A stretch of DNA of 42,187 nt from a bacterium (GCA_019748235.1 JAIEPU010000078.1:1-42187); one strand, 5' to 3'. Positions 1 to 9,514 are shown, counted from the stretch's first letter. Made by a program: numbers and translations. Notes: generated by a model from the letters alone, not told the origin.

Positions 1-667
1 TCTGAATGCCGAAGTCATTTTCGAGCTTGCGCCGGCCGTAGGCGAACCGTTCACCGATGTTGTCGGTGAACTCCGCAGCGCGACTGACATGAATCCAGAA
101 TTCATCCACGATCGGGGTGAAGGGGAGCTTCGACATCGTCGCGCGAACACGAGTTGGGAAATCTCGAAAAACTGATTCATCGACGACGTTCCGCTCTTCG
201 TAAGGGATTTCTCCCTCCCACTTATCGAAGGGAACATGACCAACGATAAATCGTTCGGGCCCTCCCGCCGGGACGCGAATTGCCGAGGCCTTCATCGTGT
301 CATTATCGACGATGACGTGAATCGGCAAACCGTCGACCGACTGTGCGAACCGGGCTGTTGCGAAAGATTTGATCCAGACACCGGGATGAAACAACTCCGG
401 TTGATGGCCGGTCACCACGAAAGGGCGCTTCGCATCGAGTGACACCGTCATGTCACTCCGGTAATCCGCAAGATACTTCGACGCGGCGCCGAGAAGATCT
501 TGGCGGGTTTGTTCTCGCAGATCGGAAAGGCGTTGTCCGGCGATAGAGGCGTCTGTCTCCAAACGATTTCGATTCGATGAAAGAGCGTCGCGCCACTCTT
601 CAAACGACGGGACGGCAAGGAGAGTTCGGTCCGCTTTCGGGGCAGCAGGCCGGGCGTGTTCGGGCAT
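1..667 (-). CDS. Conserved hypothetical protein, N-terminal part (runs off the window)
   Basis: Reading the minus strand from an ATG at 667 gives an open frame of 222 codons that continues past the left edge, so the C-terminus is missing. The start is supported by a purine-rich ribosome binding site (AAGGAGAGGGG) directly upstream. The most distinctive stretch, around residue 87, reads VTGHQPELFHPGVWIK and is followed by HVIVDNDT. The layout recalls the N-terminal half of BshC, the cysteine-adding enzyme of bacillithiol synthesis, which carries a TGQQ...LFGGP motif in the same place. That resemblance is weak and from memory. No signal peptide or membrane segment is seen. I do not assign a function. 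Confidence 0.7.
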   Translation of the reverse strand, partial: MPEHARPAAPKADRTLLAVPSFEEWRDALSSNRNRLETDASIAGQRLSDLREQTRQDLLGAASKYLADYRSDMTVSLDAKRPFVVTGHQPELFHPGVWIKSFATARFAQSVDGLPIHVIVDNDTMKASAIRVPAGGPERFIVGHVPFDKWEGEIPYEERNVVDESVFRDFPTRVRATMSKLPFTPIVDEFWIHVSRAAEFTDNIGERFAYGRRKLENDFGIQ

Positions 668-829
668 CCCCTCTCCTTGCGAATGGATCTGACGGCTACG
701 AACGGTCACGGCCTGGTTTCCATCCAATAGAATCACCCTCGAACAGCCACGTTTTCGAGGCACGAAAAACGGAAAGCAAATCTCTCAGGCCGGTGCCTAG
801 ATTATGACACGCGAAGTGGCACGGCGGAG

Positions 830-1579
830 CTAGGAGGACTTCTGAAATTGTGGCCGTCGCCCGCCATTCATTCCGCACCCGTACCTGGCACGTGCATCGG
901 CATACGCCCGGTCGATGACTTCCTGGTAGTAAGCCAGACGGGAGTTCGCATCGTCCAGCGTCGCTCCGAAGGAGCGGTTCGCATCGACGTACACTCGGGG
1001 AACCGCGATCTCGCGGATGGACAGGCGACGGCAAGCGGCCTGCACCCAAAGTTCCAGAGGCATGCCGTATCCGTCCTCTGTCAAATTGAGCCGCTTGAGC
1101 GCGCTCGTTCGATACGCTTTGAATCCACAAAACGAGTCGGTCAAATTCAGCCCAAGGCAGGCATTCAGCTCATCGGTCACCAGGCAATTGATCCGTCGAC
1201 GCTCAGCGGGGGCATCCGTATCGATGTCGAATTCTCGCAGATACCGGGAGCCTGAAACGATGTCCGAGTTTTTGACTTCATCTAGGAAAAGTGGGATGAG
1301 CCACGGCTCGTGTTGCTTGTCGCTATCCATGGTGATGACGACGTCGTACCCGTGCTTGATGCCATATTCGAAGGCATCGCGAAGCGTCGCCCCGTATCCC
1401 TTGTTCGTCTCATGTCGGATGACCTTAACGGTCGGATATCGCTCAAGGACCTGGGGCGTGCGATCCGTGGAACCATCATCCACGACAAGAATGTCGACCG
1501 GGTAAATCTGGGTCTGCTCCAAGACCTCGCCCAGATATCGCTCTTCGTTGTAAACGGGAATCGCTATTAGAGACCGCAT
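830..1579 (-). CDS. Family 2 glycosyltransferase (polyprenyl-phosphate sugar transferase type)
   Basis: A 249-residue GT-A fold glycosyltransferase. The nucleotide-sugar binding part opens the protein: IPVYNEE at residues 7-13, VVDDGSTD at 32-39 and the metal-binding MDSDKQH at 84-90, then a SGSRYL segment. These are hallmarks of the GT2 group that contains dolichol-phosphate mannosyltransferase-like enzymes. It lacks C-terminal membrane helices, so it is a soluble or peripheral enzyme that would move a sugar from a nucleotide donor to a lipid or glycan acceptor at the cytoplasmic face. The start at 1579 has a good ribosome binding site (GGGAGG, 8 nt spacing). It is separated from the upstream minus-strand genes by about 350 bp, so it probably has its own promoter. 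Acceptor and sugar cannot be told. Confidence 0.9.
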   Translation of the reverse strand: MRSLIAIPVYNEERYLGEVLEQTQIYPVDILVVDDGSTDRTPQVLERYPTVKVIRHETNKGYGATLRDAFEYGIKHGYDVVITMDSDKQHEPWLIPLFLDEVKNSDIVSGSRYLREFDIDTDAPAERRRINCLVTDELNACLGLNLTDSFCGFKAYRTSALKRLNLTEDGYGMPLELWVQAACRRLSIREIAVPRVYVDANRSFGATLDDANSRLAYYQEVIDRAYADARARYGCGMNGGRRPQFQKSS

Positions 1580-1931
1580 TCCGCCGACCTCCCGAAGGAT
1601 GATTGAAGCCGTATCAGATTCGGGTGATGCGAGTTACGACTTCAGCGAGGCACTCGCCAATTCTAGTTTCGACCTCTTCGCTGTCAATCAACAGGAAACT
1701 TCATCGGGTGACCCGATCCTTCTCCCACAGCGGCCAATGGAAGTTGCAGGGGAAGATAAGCAAACAGGTTTGACGGCTTGAGCAGATGTAAGAGTATATC
1801 AGTTCATTGTTTGCGGCATTTGGCTTGTGCTGGTCACTTTCGAGAGATTTATGGATTGATGGAGGAAGCCAATTCATGTTCGCCCGATTTATCGCTTTAA
1901 GGAGGCTCATTATTGGACCAATTTGCCCAGT
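1580..1931. other. Intergenic region with one perfect palindrome
   Basis: About 350 bp between two minus-strand genes, visibly more AT-rich than its surroundings. A 60-codon plus-strand frame here (1599-1781) has no ribosome binding site or family features and is not called. At 1703-1717 lies a perfect palindrome, ATCGGGT-g-ACCCGAT. It has no T-run on either strand, so it looks more like an operator than a terminator; it sits 124 nt upstream of the glycosyltransferase start. Confidence 0.5.
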
Positions 1932-2954
1932 TCAGAAGCGGAGGCCCGCCAACGTCGAAGCAATCCAATCTGCGGTGATCGGCCTTTGATTGATGATCGT
2001 GTACCAGAGATTCGGTCGACCTTCGACGAAAGACCGAAGGTTGGAGAGCGAACTGACGAGATCCTCCTTGCGAATATTCATGTCCGCAGGATGGTACTTG
2101 AGTCCGATGCGATCCATGAACTGGGTGACTTCGTCCGGCTGGTTCTCCTGCAGTCGGCTCATGCAATAGACACCGAGGCCGACGATATGGCCGTGAATGA
2201 AAGGACGCTGCAACCGCTCTTCGAGCTCATAGAAGAGATAATGCTCGGAGCCCTCCTCGACTCGATAGTGACCTGCGGGCAGACAGATCGTGTTGATTCG
2301 CATGTACCCATCAACGATCGCTTGCAATCCCTCATCCGAGCAACGGGCAATCTCGTCGGCCCGGTTCATGATGTCGGCAAGGATTGCACGTCCGATCGCA
2401 ATCGATTCCGGCTCAAACGGATATTCGCTCTTCCCTGCCGCTTGAGCGATCTCCCAGTCACGACAAGCGGTGTGATTGGAAAGCAGATCTCCCACGCCCG
2501 CGACATTCAGTTCGTTTGGGGCGGTGCGGAGAAGATCGTAGTCGATGACGAGCGGATCAGGGGTACTTTTGCCGACATATTCGACTTGGTGATTCTTTCG
2601 AATTGCCGCTGCGGGCGTGACGAAGGCGTCAACGCTGAGAATCGTGGGAATCGTGACGAGTCGGATCCCCGTTTTCCAAGAGAAGAACTTCCCAAGATCA
2701 ATCGCTTGCCCGCCACCAATAGCAACGATCGTGTCACAAGGTGGAACCTCCGCGAGCTGACGTTCAATGTGGTCAATCTCCATCGATTCGCACAGGAAGA
2801 TTTTCTCCGGTGTCCCGCCTAAACGCTCGCGCGTGAGACTCCAAGGGATCTCCATGGTGGTGACAATGAAACGGCCTAGTTCATGGCGCAGTCCATCCAC
2901 CGCCCCTCGGCCAAATCGTGTGGAGGTGACGTTCGTTTCGCCTTCAATTTTCAT
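1932..2954 (-). CDS. Glycerol-1-phosphate dehydrogenase family (AraM/EgsA-like) oxidoreductase
   Basis: A 340-residue member of the iron-dependent alcohol dehydrogenase superfamily, closest in layout to sn-glycerol-1-phosphate dehydrogenases, which reduce dihydroxyacetone phosphate with NAD(P)H. Visible features are the dinucleotide-binding AIGGGQAIDLGK (about residues 78-89), the PT.LSVDAFVTP segment, and the likely metal ligands: Asp in GVGDLLS, His in GSEH and His in HGHIVGLG. Length fits the family (about 350). The start ATG lies inside the 3' end of the permease gene upstream (11-nt overlap), so the two were probably co-transcribed and translationally coupled. In archaea this enzyme makes the ether-lipid backbone; in Bacillus AraM makes heptaprenylglyceryl phosphate. 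The true substrate here is not shown by the sequence, and a related dehydrogenase role is possible. Confidence 0.82.
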   Translation of the reverse strand: MKIEGETNVTSTRFGRGAVDGLRHELGRFIVTTMEIPWSLTRERLGGTPEKIFLCESMEIDHIERQLAEVPPCDTIVAIGGGQAIDLGKFFSWKTGIRLVTIPTILSVDAFVTPAAAIRKNHQVEYVGKSTPDPLVIDYDLLRTAPNELNVAGVGDLLSNHTACRDWEIAQAAGKSEYPFEPESIAIGRAILADIMNRADEIARCSDEGLQAIVDGYMRINTICLPAGHYRVEEGSEHYLFYELEERLQRPFIHGHIVGLGVYCMSRLQENQPDEVTQFMDRIGLKYHPADMNIRKEDLVSSLSNLRSFVEGRPNLWYTIINQRPITADWIASTLAGLRF

Positions 2955-4413
2955 GTGCGTCTGCCTTCGCCAATTCGACGGGCCCCGTAGGTGGTCCCGC
3001 TGTTCCCGAGAGTAATCTCTGCCGAATGAGCACGAAATAGATCACGATGCCGCAGAAAACGGAAACGATTGCCGTCCGAGCGGTCACATACGTTTCATCG
3101 GTGAGCGTAAGTGCGAGGATAGCTGTGATCAGCCAAGCAAGGGCCGCCATGCCGATCGGCCAACGCCATTTTCCAAGATTAAAACTCGGTTCCATGGCAG
3201 AGGGGGCAGGCCTGATAGAGACGACCAGACCGGAGATCACGATCCCTGCGTAACCCAGATACGCTGCCACCGTCGCGACGCTCGAAAGTGCCTTCACCTG
3301 TTGCAGAATGGGAATCACCACACAACTCACGCCCCAGACGACGATGATCGCTTCACGGGGGGCTTGAGTCGTGGAGTCGATCCGGCGCAGATACGTGGAA
3401 CCAGGAAGCATGTTGTCACGCGCGAGCGCGAAGAGAAGCCTGGTCGCTGCCGCCATGCTCGCAACGCCGCAGGCAAAGATCGAGATATAGACCACGATCA
3501 TGACAAGTCGCATGATGTTCGCACTCAGTTTGCTTTCCAAGATGGCCATGAGTGGATTGGCGGCGCTTTGAACGGCGGAGAGATCAGAGATCGACAGCAT
3601 GAATGCAACGAGCATTAAGAGCCCGCCGATTCCGGATGACACTTCGCTATTGATGACTGCTTTAGGAATGGTCGTGCGCGGTTGATGCGTCTCTTCCGCC
3701 ATGTCGGCCGCACCTTCGAAGCCGGTGATGCACCATGCCCCCAGTAAAAGTGAAGAGGCGAAGGCCGTGAAAAGTGCCGGCTGCCCCGTCGTGAAATTCG
3801 TGTTGTTGACGAGGATCTGGACACTTGCGGAAGGGGCCCAGAACCAAAGAGCGAATAGTCCCAAAGTAAGGGCGGCACAGCCGGCGATCTCCGCGATCAC
3901 CCCCGCATCGTTGATGAATGAAACGACGCGAATCCCAATGAGTTGTAGGATCGCGATCACCGAGACGACGCCGATCGTGACCCAAGGGCCGTACTCGAGT
4001 GGAAGGCCGGAATACGCGCACATGTATTCCCCCAGCGTTCCGCAAATGGCGGGGAAGCCGATGAGGAATTGCAGAAGCAGACACCAGCCGACGAAGAATC
4101 CGAAATGCGCGTTAAGGATTCTGCTCGACCATTGATAGCCGTAACCCGAAATTGGAAATCGAGTCGTCAATTCCGCGACCATCAGCGCGACGAGAAACTG
4201 GCCGAATGCGGCGACGACCCAAGAGAAGATGACCGCCGGCCCAAACTGCCGGATGCCGTGTCCGAAATTGCCGAAGATCCCTGTCGTAATCGAAATGAGC
4301 TAGAACGAGATTGCGAAACTCGAGAACCCTCCCATCGAACGCTGGAGTTGCTGGAGATATCCGAACTGCTCGAGTTCCTTTTCGTCCTTCGCGTCCTGAT
4401 AGGGATTCACCAT
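2944..4413 (-). pseudogene. APC-family amino acid permease interrupted by an in-frame amber codon
   Basis: The open frame from 4182 to 2944 encodes most of an amino acid/polyamine/organocation permease (AELTTRFPISGYGYQW, then about ten hydrophobic helices) but lacks the first two helices. Reading upstream in the same frame recovers them: LISITTGIFGNFGHGIRQFG, a typical helix-1 sequence with the substrate-binding glycine turn, and before it SSFAISF and an N-terminal tail starting MVNPYQDAKDEKELEQ at 4413. Between SSFAISF and LISITT lies TAG at 4302-4300, where family members I recall have serine; one base (TCG to TAG) explains it. With the amber read as an amino acid the product is 489 residues, normal for APC. 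A restart at 4182 would omit helix 1 and should not give a working carrier. It may be a genuine nonsense mutation or a sequencing error. Confidence 0.85.
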
Positions 4414-4643
4414 GGATGCGGCTCGCAGAAAGGTAAAAACTGGCCTGGTTGGCGACCTAGGCAAATGCGAGCAAGAGGCGATCGGAAGAATCGCTCGCTC
4501 CCATGCAATGTAGGAAGAACAGCCCTTCGCAGCACGATGGACGGAGGGCAATCTCTTTCGATGGATCCAGCGGGTGACATAAGATCTGTTGAAGGGTAGG
4601 AGCATGGCCGCTGTTCGTTGAGTGAGTCTAGGTAGGGTCGCGG

Positions 4644-5813
4644 ATGAGTGTCTATCGACAATTTGGGATCGAGCCGATCATCAATGCCGCCGGAACGCTG
4701 ACTCGGCTGAGCGGCGCGATCCTTCCTGATCCGGTCGTGAATGCCATGCAGCAAGCAGCCCAAGACGCGGTCGCGGTAGAGGACTTACAAGCGGCCGCAA
4801 GCCGGATAATCGCCCGCGTGACCGGAGCCCCATCGGGAATCGTGACAAGTGGCGCATCGGCCGGGCTGACCCTCGGAGCGGCGGCTATTCTCGCGGGGAA
4901 TGATCTCGCGCGGATCGAAAGGCTTCCAGATACATCATCGATTCCCAACGAATTCCTCATCGCGCGCGATCAGCGAAATGGTTATGACCACGCGGTCCGA
5001 GCGGCGGGAGCGCAACTCACTGAGGTAGGACTCAACGAAGTCGTTGCAGGCTCGGGCGTTCGCCCTGTTGAGATTTGGGAGTACGAATCTGCGATCACCG
5101 ATCATACGATCGGCGTCCTGTATGTGCTTCGTGATGGATCGAGTCCGGCACTCCGAGACGTTGTCGATTGGGCACATTCCCGAAGCCTCACCGTCCTTGT
5201 TGACGCGGCCGCGGAACTCTATCCACGCACCAATCTTCGTGACATCCCAGCGACCGGCGCGGATCTCGTCGTTTTCAGTGGAGGTAAAGCGATCCGGGGG
5301 CCACAGTCCACCGGCATTCTTTGTGGAAGACGTGAACTCATCGAGTCCGCCGTCTTACAGATGTTGGACATGGATGAACGGCGAACGCTCTGGAACCCTC
5401 CGCCTGATTTCATCGATTCCAAGCGTTGGCCCGCCCTCCCTCGGCAGGGGATCGGACGAGGATATAAGGTCAGTAAGGAGCAGATGGTGGGACTGCTCGT
5501 TGCCCTGGAGCTGTTTGTCAATGGGAGCCAAGAGGAGGAGTTCGCGCTACTCCATCACCGCCTCGAACGAATCAAGACATCGTTGGATCGCGGAACGGTG
5601 GTAAAAGGGACGACGACACATCCTCCGTCGTTGAAGTTGGAAACGCGCGATGTTGATCCAGTGGAGGTTGCGCGAACATTGCGGTTGGGTAATCCGGCCG
5701 TTTATGTTCGCATCGAGCAGGATGGGATTGCGATCGATCTAACGGCGGTCCGAAAGGAACACGATAGTCGGCTCATCGAACGTCTTGCCGAACTGTTTCG
5801 ATCGATGGAATGA
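4644..5813 (+). CDS. SelA/DgaE-like pyridoxal-phosphate enzyme
   Basis: A 389-residue fold-type I PLP enzyme of the SelA-like group (L-seryl-tRNA(Sec) selenium transferase and D-glucosaminate-6-phosphate ammonia-lyase relatives). The N-terminus (FGIEPIINAAGTLTRLSG) is the family opening. Asp187 in VLVDAAAE should contact the PLP ring nitrogen, and Lys215 in FSGGKAIRGPQ is the expected Schiff-base lysine. It is shorter than true bacterial SelA (about 460) and lacks its N-terminal tRNA-binding extension, so selenocysteine synthesis is unlikely. An ammonia-lyase or racemase-like reaction on an amino acid or amino sugar is more plausible. The start has a GGTAGGG ribosome binding site. It is transcribed divergently from the broken amino acid permease, with 230 bp between them, which suggests a shared amino-compound catabolic theme. 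The exact substrate is unknown. Confidence 0.85.
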   Translation: MSVYRQFGIEPIINAAGTLTRLSGAILPDPVVNAMQQAAQDAVAVEDLQAAASRIIARVTGAPSGIVTSGASAGLTLGAAAILAGNDLARIERLPDTSSIPNEFLIARDQRNGYDHAVRAAGAQLTEVGLNEVVAGSGVRPVEIWEYESAITDHTIGVLYVLRDGSSPALRDVVDWAHSRSLTVLVDAAAELYPRTNLRDIPATGADLVVFSGGKAIRGPQSTGILCGRRELIESAVLQMLDMDERRTLWNPPPDFIDSKRWPALPRQGIGRGYKVSKEQMVGLLVALELFVNGSQEEEFALLHHRLERIKTSLDRGTVVKGTTTHPPSLKLETRDVDPVEVARTLRLGNPAVYVRIEQDGIAIDLTAVRKEHDSRLIERLAELFRSME

Positions 5814-5833
5814 ACGGCATGTTGCGCGCTCGC

Positions 5834-6232
5834 TTACTCGTTGGCGACTTCATCGAGGACTTCATCGGAGACATAGATCGGCACGTCGGCAGTGACCGCG
5901 ACCGCGATGGCGTCGCTGGGTCGGCAATCGATCTCACGAATTTCGCCATCCACCATCACGCGAAGCTTGGCGAAGTAGATTCCGTCGCGCAGATCAGAGA
6001 TCAAAATATCGCGCAGTTCGCCTCCGAGTTCCTCAATGACGCCAGCGACGAGATCATGTGTCAGTGGGCGCTCTGAGACTTGTTTGCGAACGCGTCGATC
6101 GATGCTTGTCGCCTCGAAGAAACCAATGACGATCGTGAAACGGCGCGGGCCATCGACTTCGCGAAGCTCGACCAATTGATGTTCATGCACTTCGCTGACG
6201 ATGATTCGTCTGAGGGCCATGTGAACGTTCAC
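5834..6232 (-). CDS. Bifunctional nuclease (BFN, DUF151) domain protein
   Basis: A 132-residue single-domain protein of the BFN/DUF151 family. Diagnostic segments are RPLTHDLV, the ELGGELRDILISDLRDGIY core, and EIDCRPSDAIAVAV followed by PIYVSDEVLDE near the C-terminus. Family members have been described as RNases/DNases and as stress-related regulators, but biochemical data are sparse. The start is a GTG at 6232, chosen because AGGAGA lies about 9 nt upstream; an in-frame ATG at 6220 is the alternative. The gene ends only 20 bp from the stop of the convergent PLP-enzyme gene. The cytochrome gene lies upstream on the same strand of the map order only in the sense that its 3' end is 148 bp away, so this gene has its own promoter. 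No targeting signal is seen. Confidence 0.88.
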   Translation of the reverse strand: MNVHMALRRIIVSEVHEHQLVELREVDGPRRFTIVIGFFEATSIDRRVRKQVSERPLTHDLVAGVIEELGGELRDILISDLRDGIYFAKLRVMVDGEIREIDCRPSDAIAVAVTADVPIYVSDEVLDEVANE

Positions 6233-6380
6233 GTCGCCGATCTCCTGTTTGCTGCCGCACTCATCCTTGATTGTTGCGACGAGGACGAAATAAATCCACT
6301 CTCCACACCCGGTGGCTTTGCACGGTCATTCCTATCGCACGGCTTCGAAGATTCACTTCTTTGTGGAGTGGAAGCACCGC

Positions 6381-7772
6381 TCACAATGATTTGAGGTATT
6401 CCAGCAATGCGGTACGCTCGTCCTCGCTCAGAGCATTCGGAAAGTCATGCCCCGCGGCTGATTTACCGGGGAGGGCGGTGTTGAAATACTTCCGCTTGTC
6501 GTCCGCACTTTTTGCTTCGCCGGGGAGTTCAACGAATTCCTTTACCTCGAGGCCCACGCGAGCAGTGTCGTAGCCATCTTCGGATCGTAGCCAAACCTTC
6601 GGTCGCTGATCAGGATGCAGGACATGCCACAAAGTTGGGACCGAGCCATTGTGAAAGTACGGAGCGGATGCCCACACGCCATCAAGAGGGGGCGCGACAT
6701 ACCCTGTCGGCTGTTCGACGACTTTCACCTTTCCGTCTTCGCTGATCCAACCATGCTCGAAGAATTTTCGGTGTTCAAGCGGCATGCCATCCAATCGTCG
6801 GCGGTCTGTTCCCACCTCTTCAATGGGGATCATCTTTTCGGGATAGCTTGCGTTCTGGCCATATGTTCCATGGCACGACGAGCAGTGATCATTGAAGACG
6901 GCTTCACCCTTCGCCGAGAGCTCGCGATTGATCGGCCACTTGTAACGCGGAGGCTTCACGCTTTCCGCGTAGGCGAGGATATCTACGAAATCGTTATCCC
7001 AACTTTTGATCCGCTCGTCTGAATTCGTGGGAAGCATAACGAATTGCATGATGACGCGGTGCGATTTGCTGACATATCCGTCGATGTAAAGATTCTGCTT
7101 CTTCTTCAGGTTCCAAAATGCCGGCGCATCGAGATCGTGATGAATGAGGGGAGGAGGATGAATCTCCTTAAACGGTTTCATGACGAGGTCACTATCTCTC
7201 AAGGCAGTCAAGACGACACTGAAGATTTGGGCGTTGGTGCTGCCGTTGGATCGGCTCAGCGGGACTGCCAGATTCTGGGCGAACTCGGATCTCTTGCGTC
7301 CTAAGAAGCGAACTCTGTATTCGACGAGATCCTGTGCCCAGGTTTGAAACGCGAAATGGCTGTTGGGGAGTCCCGCGATTGGCTCTCCAGCGACTTTGCC
7401 CCCGTGGCAGGCAAGGCAATTCATCCCCCAACCTTGCTTCCCGTCCGAGACGAAACCCATCGGTAATGTCCGACCTGGCATCTCGATGAGCCCATAACGA
7501 GAGAATGCCATCCTTCGCCGCTCTTCCTTCGATGCCTTTTCGGCTTCGGTACGAAGCGGTTCAGGCCATACCTTCCACAGGTTGTCGAATTCCTCCTGTT
7601 TCAGGTCCGATGCCATGTAGTGCTTGTTGAGAAGGAACCAGAGACCACGCTCGGATGACGATAATCCAGCGGGTGGTGTAGTAGTGGATGATTCCGGACT
7701 ATCCTCATCCGCCAAAGCGATGAGAGGATAGAACGCCCAAAGTGTGAGTAGTATGATCGACACGCGCGCCAT
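6381..7772 (-). CDS. Secreted di-haem c-type cytochrome
   Basis: A 463-residue protein with an N-terminal signal peptide (about residues 1-22, ending LIALADE) and two CXXCH haem c sites, CLACH at 119-123 and CSSCH at 297-301. The C-terminal part has YVAPPLDGVWASAPYFHNGSVPTL, a segment shared by di-haem peroxidase-like and RoxA-like cytochromes. It should be exported by Sec and receive covalent haem in the periplasm, where it would carry electrons or act as an oxidase or peroxidase. Planctomycetes have many such proteins, most uncharacterised. The start ATG at 7772 is preceded by AGGTGG. Neighbours do not belong to a recognisable respiratory operon. True RoxA is longer (about 650), so I give only the general call. 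Confidence 0.87.
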   Translation of the reverse strand: MARVSIILLTLWAFYPLIALADEDSPESSTTTPPAGLSSSERGLWFLLNKHYMASDLKQEEFDNLWKVWPEPLRTEAEKASKEERRRMAFSRYGLIEMPGRTLPMGFVSDGKQGWGMNCLACHGGKVAGEPIAGLPNSHFAFQTWAQDLVEYRVRFLGRKRSEFAQNLAVPLSRSNGSTNAQIFSVVLTALRDSDLVMKPFKEIHPPPLIHHDLDAPAFWNLKKKQNLYIDGYVSKSHRVIMQFVMLPTNSDERIKSWDNDFVDILAYAESVKPPRYKWPINRELSAKGEAVFNDHCSSCHGTYGQNASYPEKMIPIEEVGTDRRRLDGMPLEHRKFFEHGWISEDGKVKVVEQPTGYVAPPLDGVWASAPYFHNGSVPTLWHVLHPDQRPKVWLRSEDGYDTARVGLEVKEFVELPGEAKSADDKRKYFNTALPGKSAAGHDFPNALSEDERTALLEYLKSL

Positions 7773-7861
7773 GAAATCCCACCTGAAGAGTGAAGGGCTT
7801 CTACTCCTAGGCTATTCCTTGGAGATGAATTTCACAATGGGGCGTGTTGTCTCTGACACGA

Positions 7862-9088
7862 TCAATCCGATTTTCGGCCTGCCCGGCAAACGCGATCGTA
7901 CAACGCCAGCATTTGCGGCAGCACGGTATCGAGGCTGTAACGATCTCGTATCATCGCGGAGCCATTTTGACCGAGATGCTTAAACGCTTGCGGGTCGGCC
8001 AATACATCGAGCGCGAGTTTGGTGAAACCGTCCACGTCGAAGAAATCGGCAAGTAATCCGTTGTAACCATGTTCGATCATTTCCATCACCGGCGGCGTGG
8101 CAGAGGCCAAAATGGTGCACTCCGAGGCAAGTGCATCCATTAATGACCAGCTCAGCACGAAAGGGACGGTCAGGTAGATGTGTAGATCGCTACGATTGAG
8201 AAGCCTCGCCAGATCGGGAGTCGGCAACGTGCCAGTGAAGAGAAATCGGCTCATGTCATATTGATCGCTGGCCAGCACATGCTCACGGAACGATTTGGCT
8301 TGGATATGCTTGGCATCTCCGCCGTAACAGATTCGGTCGGAGCCGACACAGACGAAGAGAACGTCATTCCGCTCCTGATAGATCCGCTTGGCAATTTTCA
8401 TGAAGATGTCGAATCCGCGCATCGATTCAAAGCCGCGCGAGACGTACGTCACGACTCGAACGTGATCCGGGATTTTCACTCCGGCAATTTCGCGAAGTGA
8501 ATCCTCGCGCGGCCGGCCACGCCAAAGGTTCGTGTCGATCCCGTCAAAAATCACGTCGATCTTGTCACGATAACTTGCCGGGAAGAGGCTTCTCTGCCAG
8601 CGCGTCGGGCTGTATCCCGCGTCGCATGTTTCCAGGTCCGAAAGAAGCATCGCATTTCGACCGCGGACTCGAAGGATATCGAGCTCTGCCATGGGGAATT
8701 CCTTGCGGAAGTCCATGTCGCTCCCCTTCGAGCGATAGTAGTACTCGAAGTAATTAATGATCGGGCAGCGATAGAGGTCCGCAAGGAAAAGAGTTGAGCC
8801 GAACCCACTGTGCCCGATGACGAGATCCGGCTTGATTTCGGGATGTGCCTTTAGCGTTTCGTACACGGCATGGCTGTGCCAGATGTAGTTTTCGAATGAA
8901 CGGCTGCAATAGTGCGTTTGCTTGGTGGCTCCCCCTTGAAGCTTGTACTCGATCCGCCGAATACCCCCCTCTTGGCCGTCCGGCTTTTGACTGACGAAGG
9001 TGCACTGAAAGCCATGATGCCGAACAAGGTAACTGGCGATGTGGCCGAACTGGGCGGGAAAGTTCTGATGGACAAAGAGGACATGCAT
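7862..9088 (-). CDS. Family 4 glycosyltransferase (group 1)
   Basis: A 408-residue GT-B fold glycosyltransferase. The N-terminal domain begins MHVLFVHQNFPAQFGH, the standard opening of a GT4 subgroup with an N-terminal 'glyco_trans_4_3'-type domain. The C-terminal nucleotide-sugar domain has YVSRGFESMRGFDIF and FTGTLPTPDLARLLNRSDLHIYLTVPFVLSWSLMDA-type sequence, in which the usual E of the EX7E motif lies near the ALASECTILAS turn. The open frame extends 36 codons further up, but ATG 9088 is chosen because the family sequence starts there and GAGGGAG lies upstream. It should transfer a sugar to a cell-surface glycan or lipid in the cytoplasm. No polysaccharide operon surrounds it; a second GT4 gene lies 1.7 kb away on the other strand. 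Confidence 0.88.
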   Translation of the reverse strand: MHVLFVHQNFPAQFGHIASYLVRHHGFQCTFVSQKPDGQEGGIRRIEYKLQGGATKQTHYCSRSFENYIWHSHAVYETLKAHPEIKPDLVIGHSGFGSTLFLADLYRCPIINYFEYYYRSKGSDMDFRKEFPMAELDILRVRGRNAMLLSDLETCDAGYSPTRWQRSLFPASYRDKIDVIFDGIDTNLWRGRPREDSLREIAGVKIPDHVRVVTYVSRGFESMRGFDIFMKIAKRIYQERNDVLFVCVGSDRICYGGDAKHIQAKSFREHVLASDQYDMSRFLFTGTLPTPDLARLLNRSDLHIYLTVPFVLSWSLMDALASECTILASATPPVMEMIEHGYNGLLADFFDVDGFTKLALDVLADPQAFKHLGQNGSAMIRDRYSLDTVLPQMLALYDRVCRAGRKSD

Positions 9089-9514
9089 CGTCGTTCCGCT
9101 CCCTCGGCTACACGGTCGCCTGACTTGAAGGAATTTCTGGCATCTTCGATTTATAGAGGCGACTTCATTCTCTCCGCAGCCGCTCCGTAAATCCACGACC
9201 TGTACGAACGGAGAGTTACCGGACTTAATGGCTTGACGGTACTTGCGGACTTTAGGGAAAGAAAGCTACAACCACCCGAATCCACAGCATCTTTATAACC
9301 GGGCAATCCGGGAAATTTACTGCAATCGGACCAGCCGGATGTTCGACATATGAAGGGGCGGGAGAACTGTCGCGCCTCTCAGTCCGTTTGGCTCGGGAAC
9401 GATTCGAGCAGTCGTTATCGTTTCAGACGGCCGGGAAACTTCGATCAGCAACGGCACGAAAAGCTCGAAAGAGTCTCGCGCTCTGCTGTATGGGCTCGGT
9501 AGGAGAGACAATCC
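9089..9514. other. Divergent intergenic region without a gene
   Basis: About 430 bp between the divergent glycosyltransferase and barrel-protein genes. Frames on both strands here have no convincing ribosome binding site and no family features. A TATAAC hexamer near 9291 could be a -10 box for the barrel gene, but no matching -35 is seen. Both promoters must lie here; I cannot place them with confidence. Confidence 0.4.

Noticed and set aside
236-807. Two plus-strand frames of 68 and 76 codons at the left edge
   Set aside because: They run antisense to the clearly better minus-strand gene (1-667) with a ribosome binding site; composition is that of a shadow frame.
1599-1781. 60-codon plus-strand frame
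   Set aside because: No ribosome binding site and no recognisable family; lies in a gap that looks non-coding.
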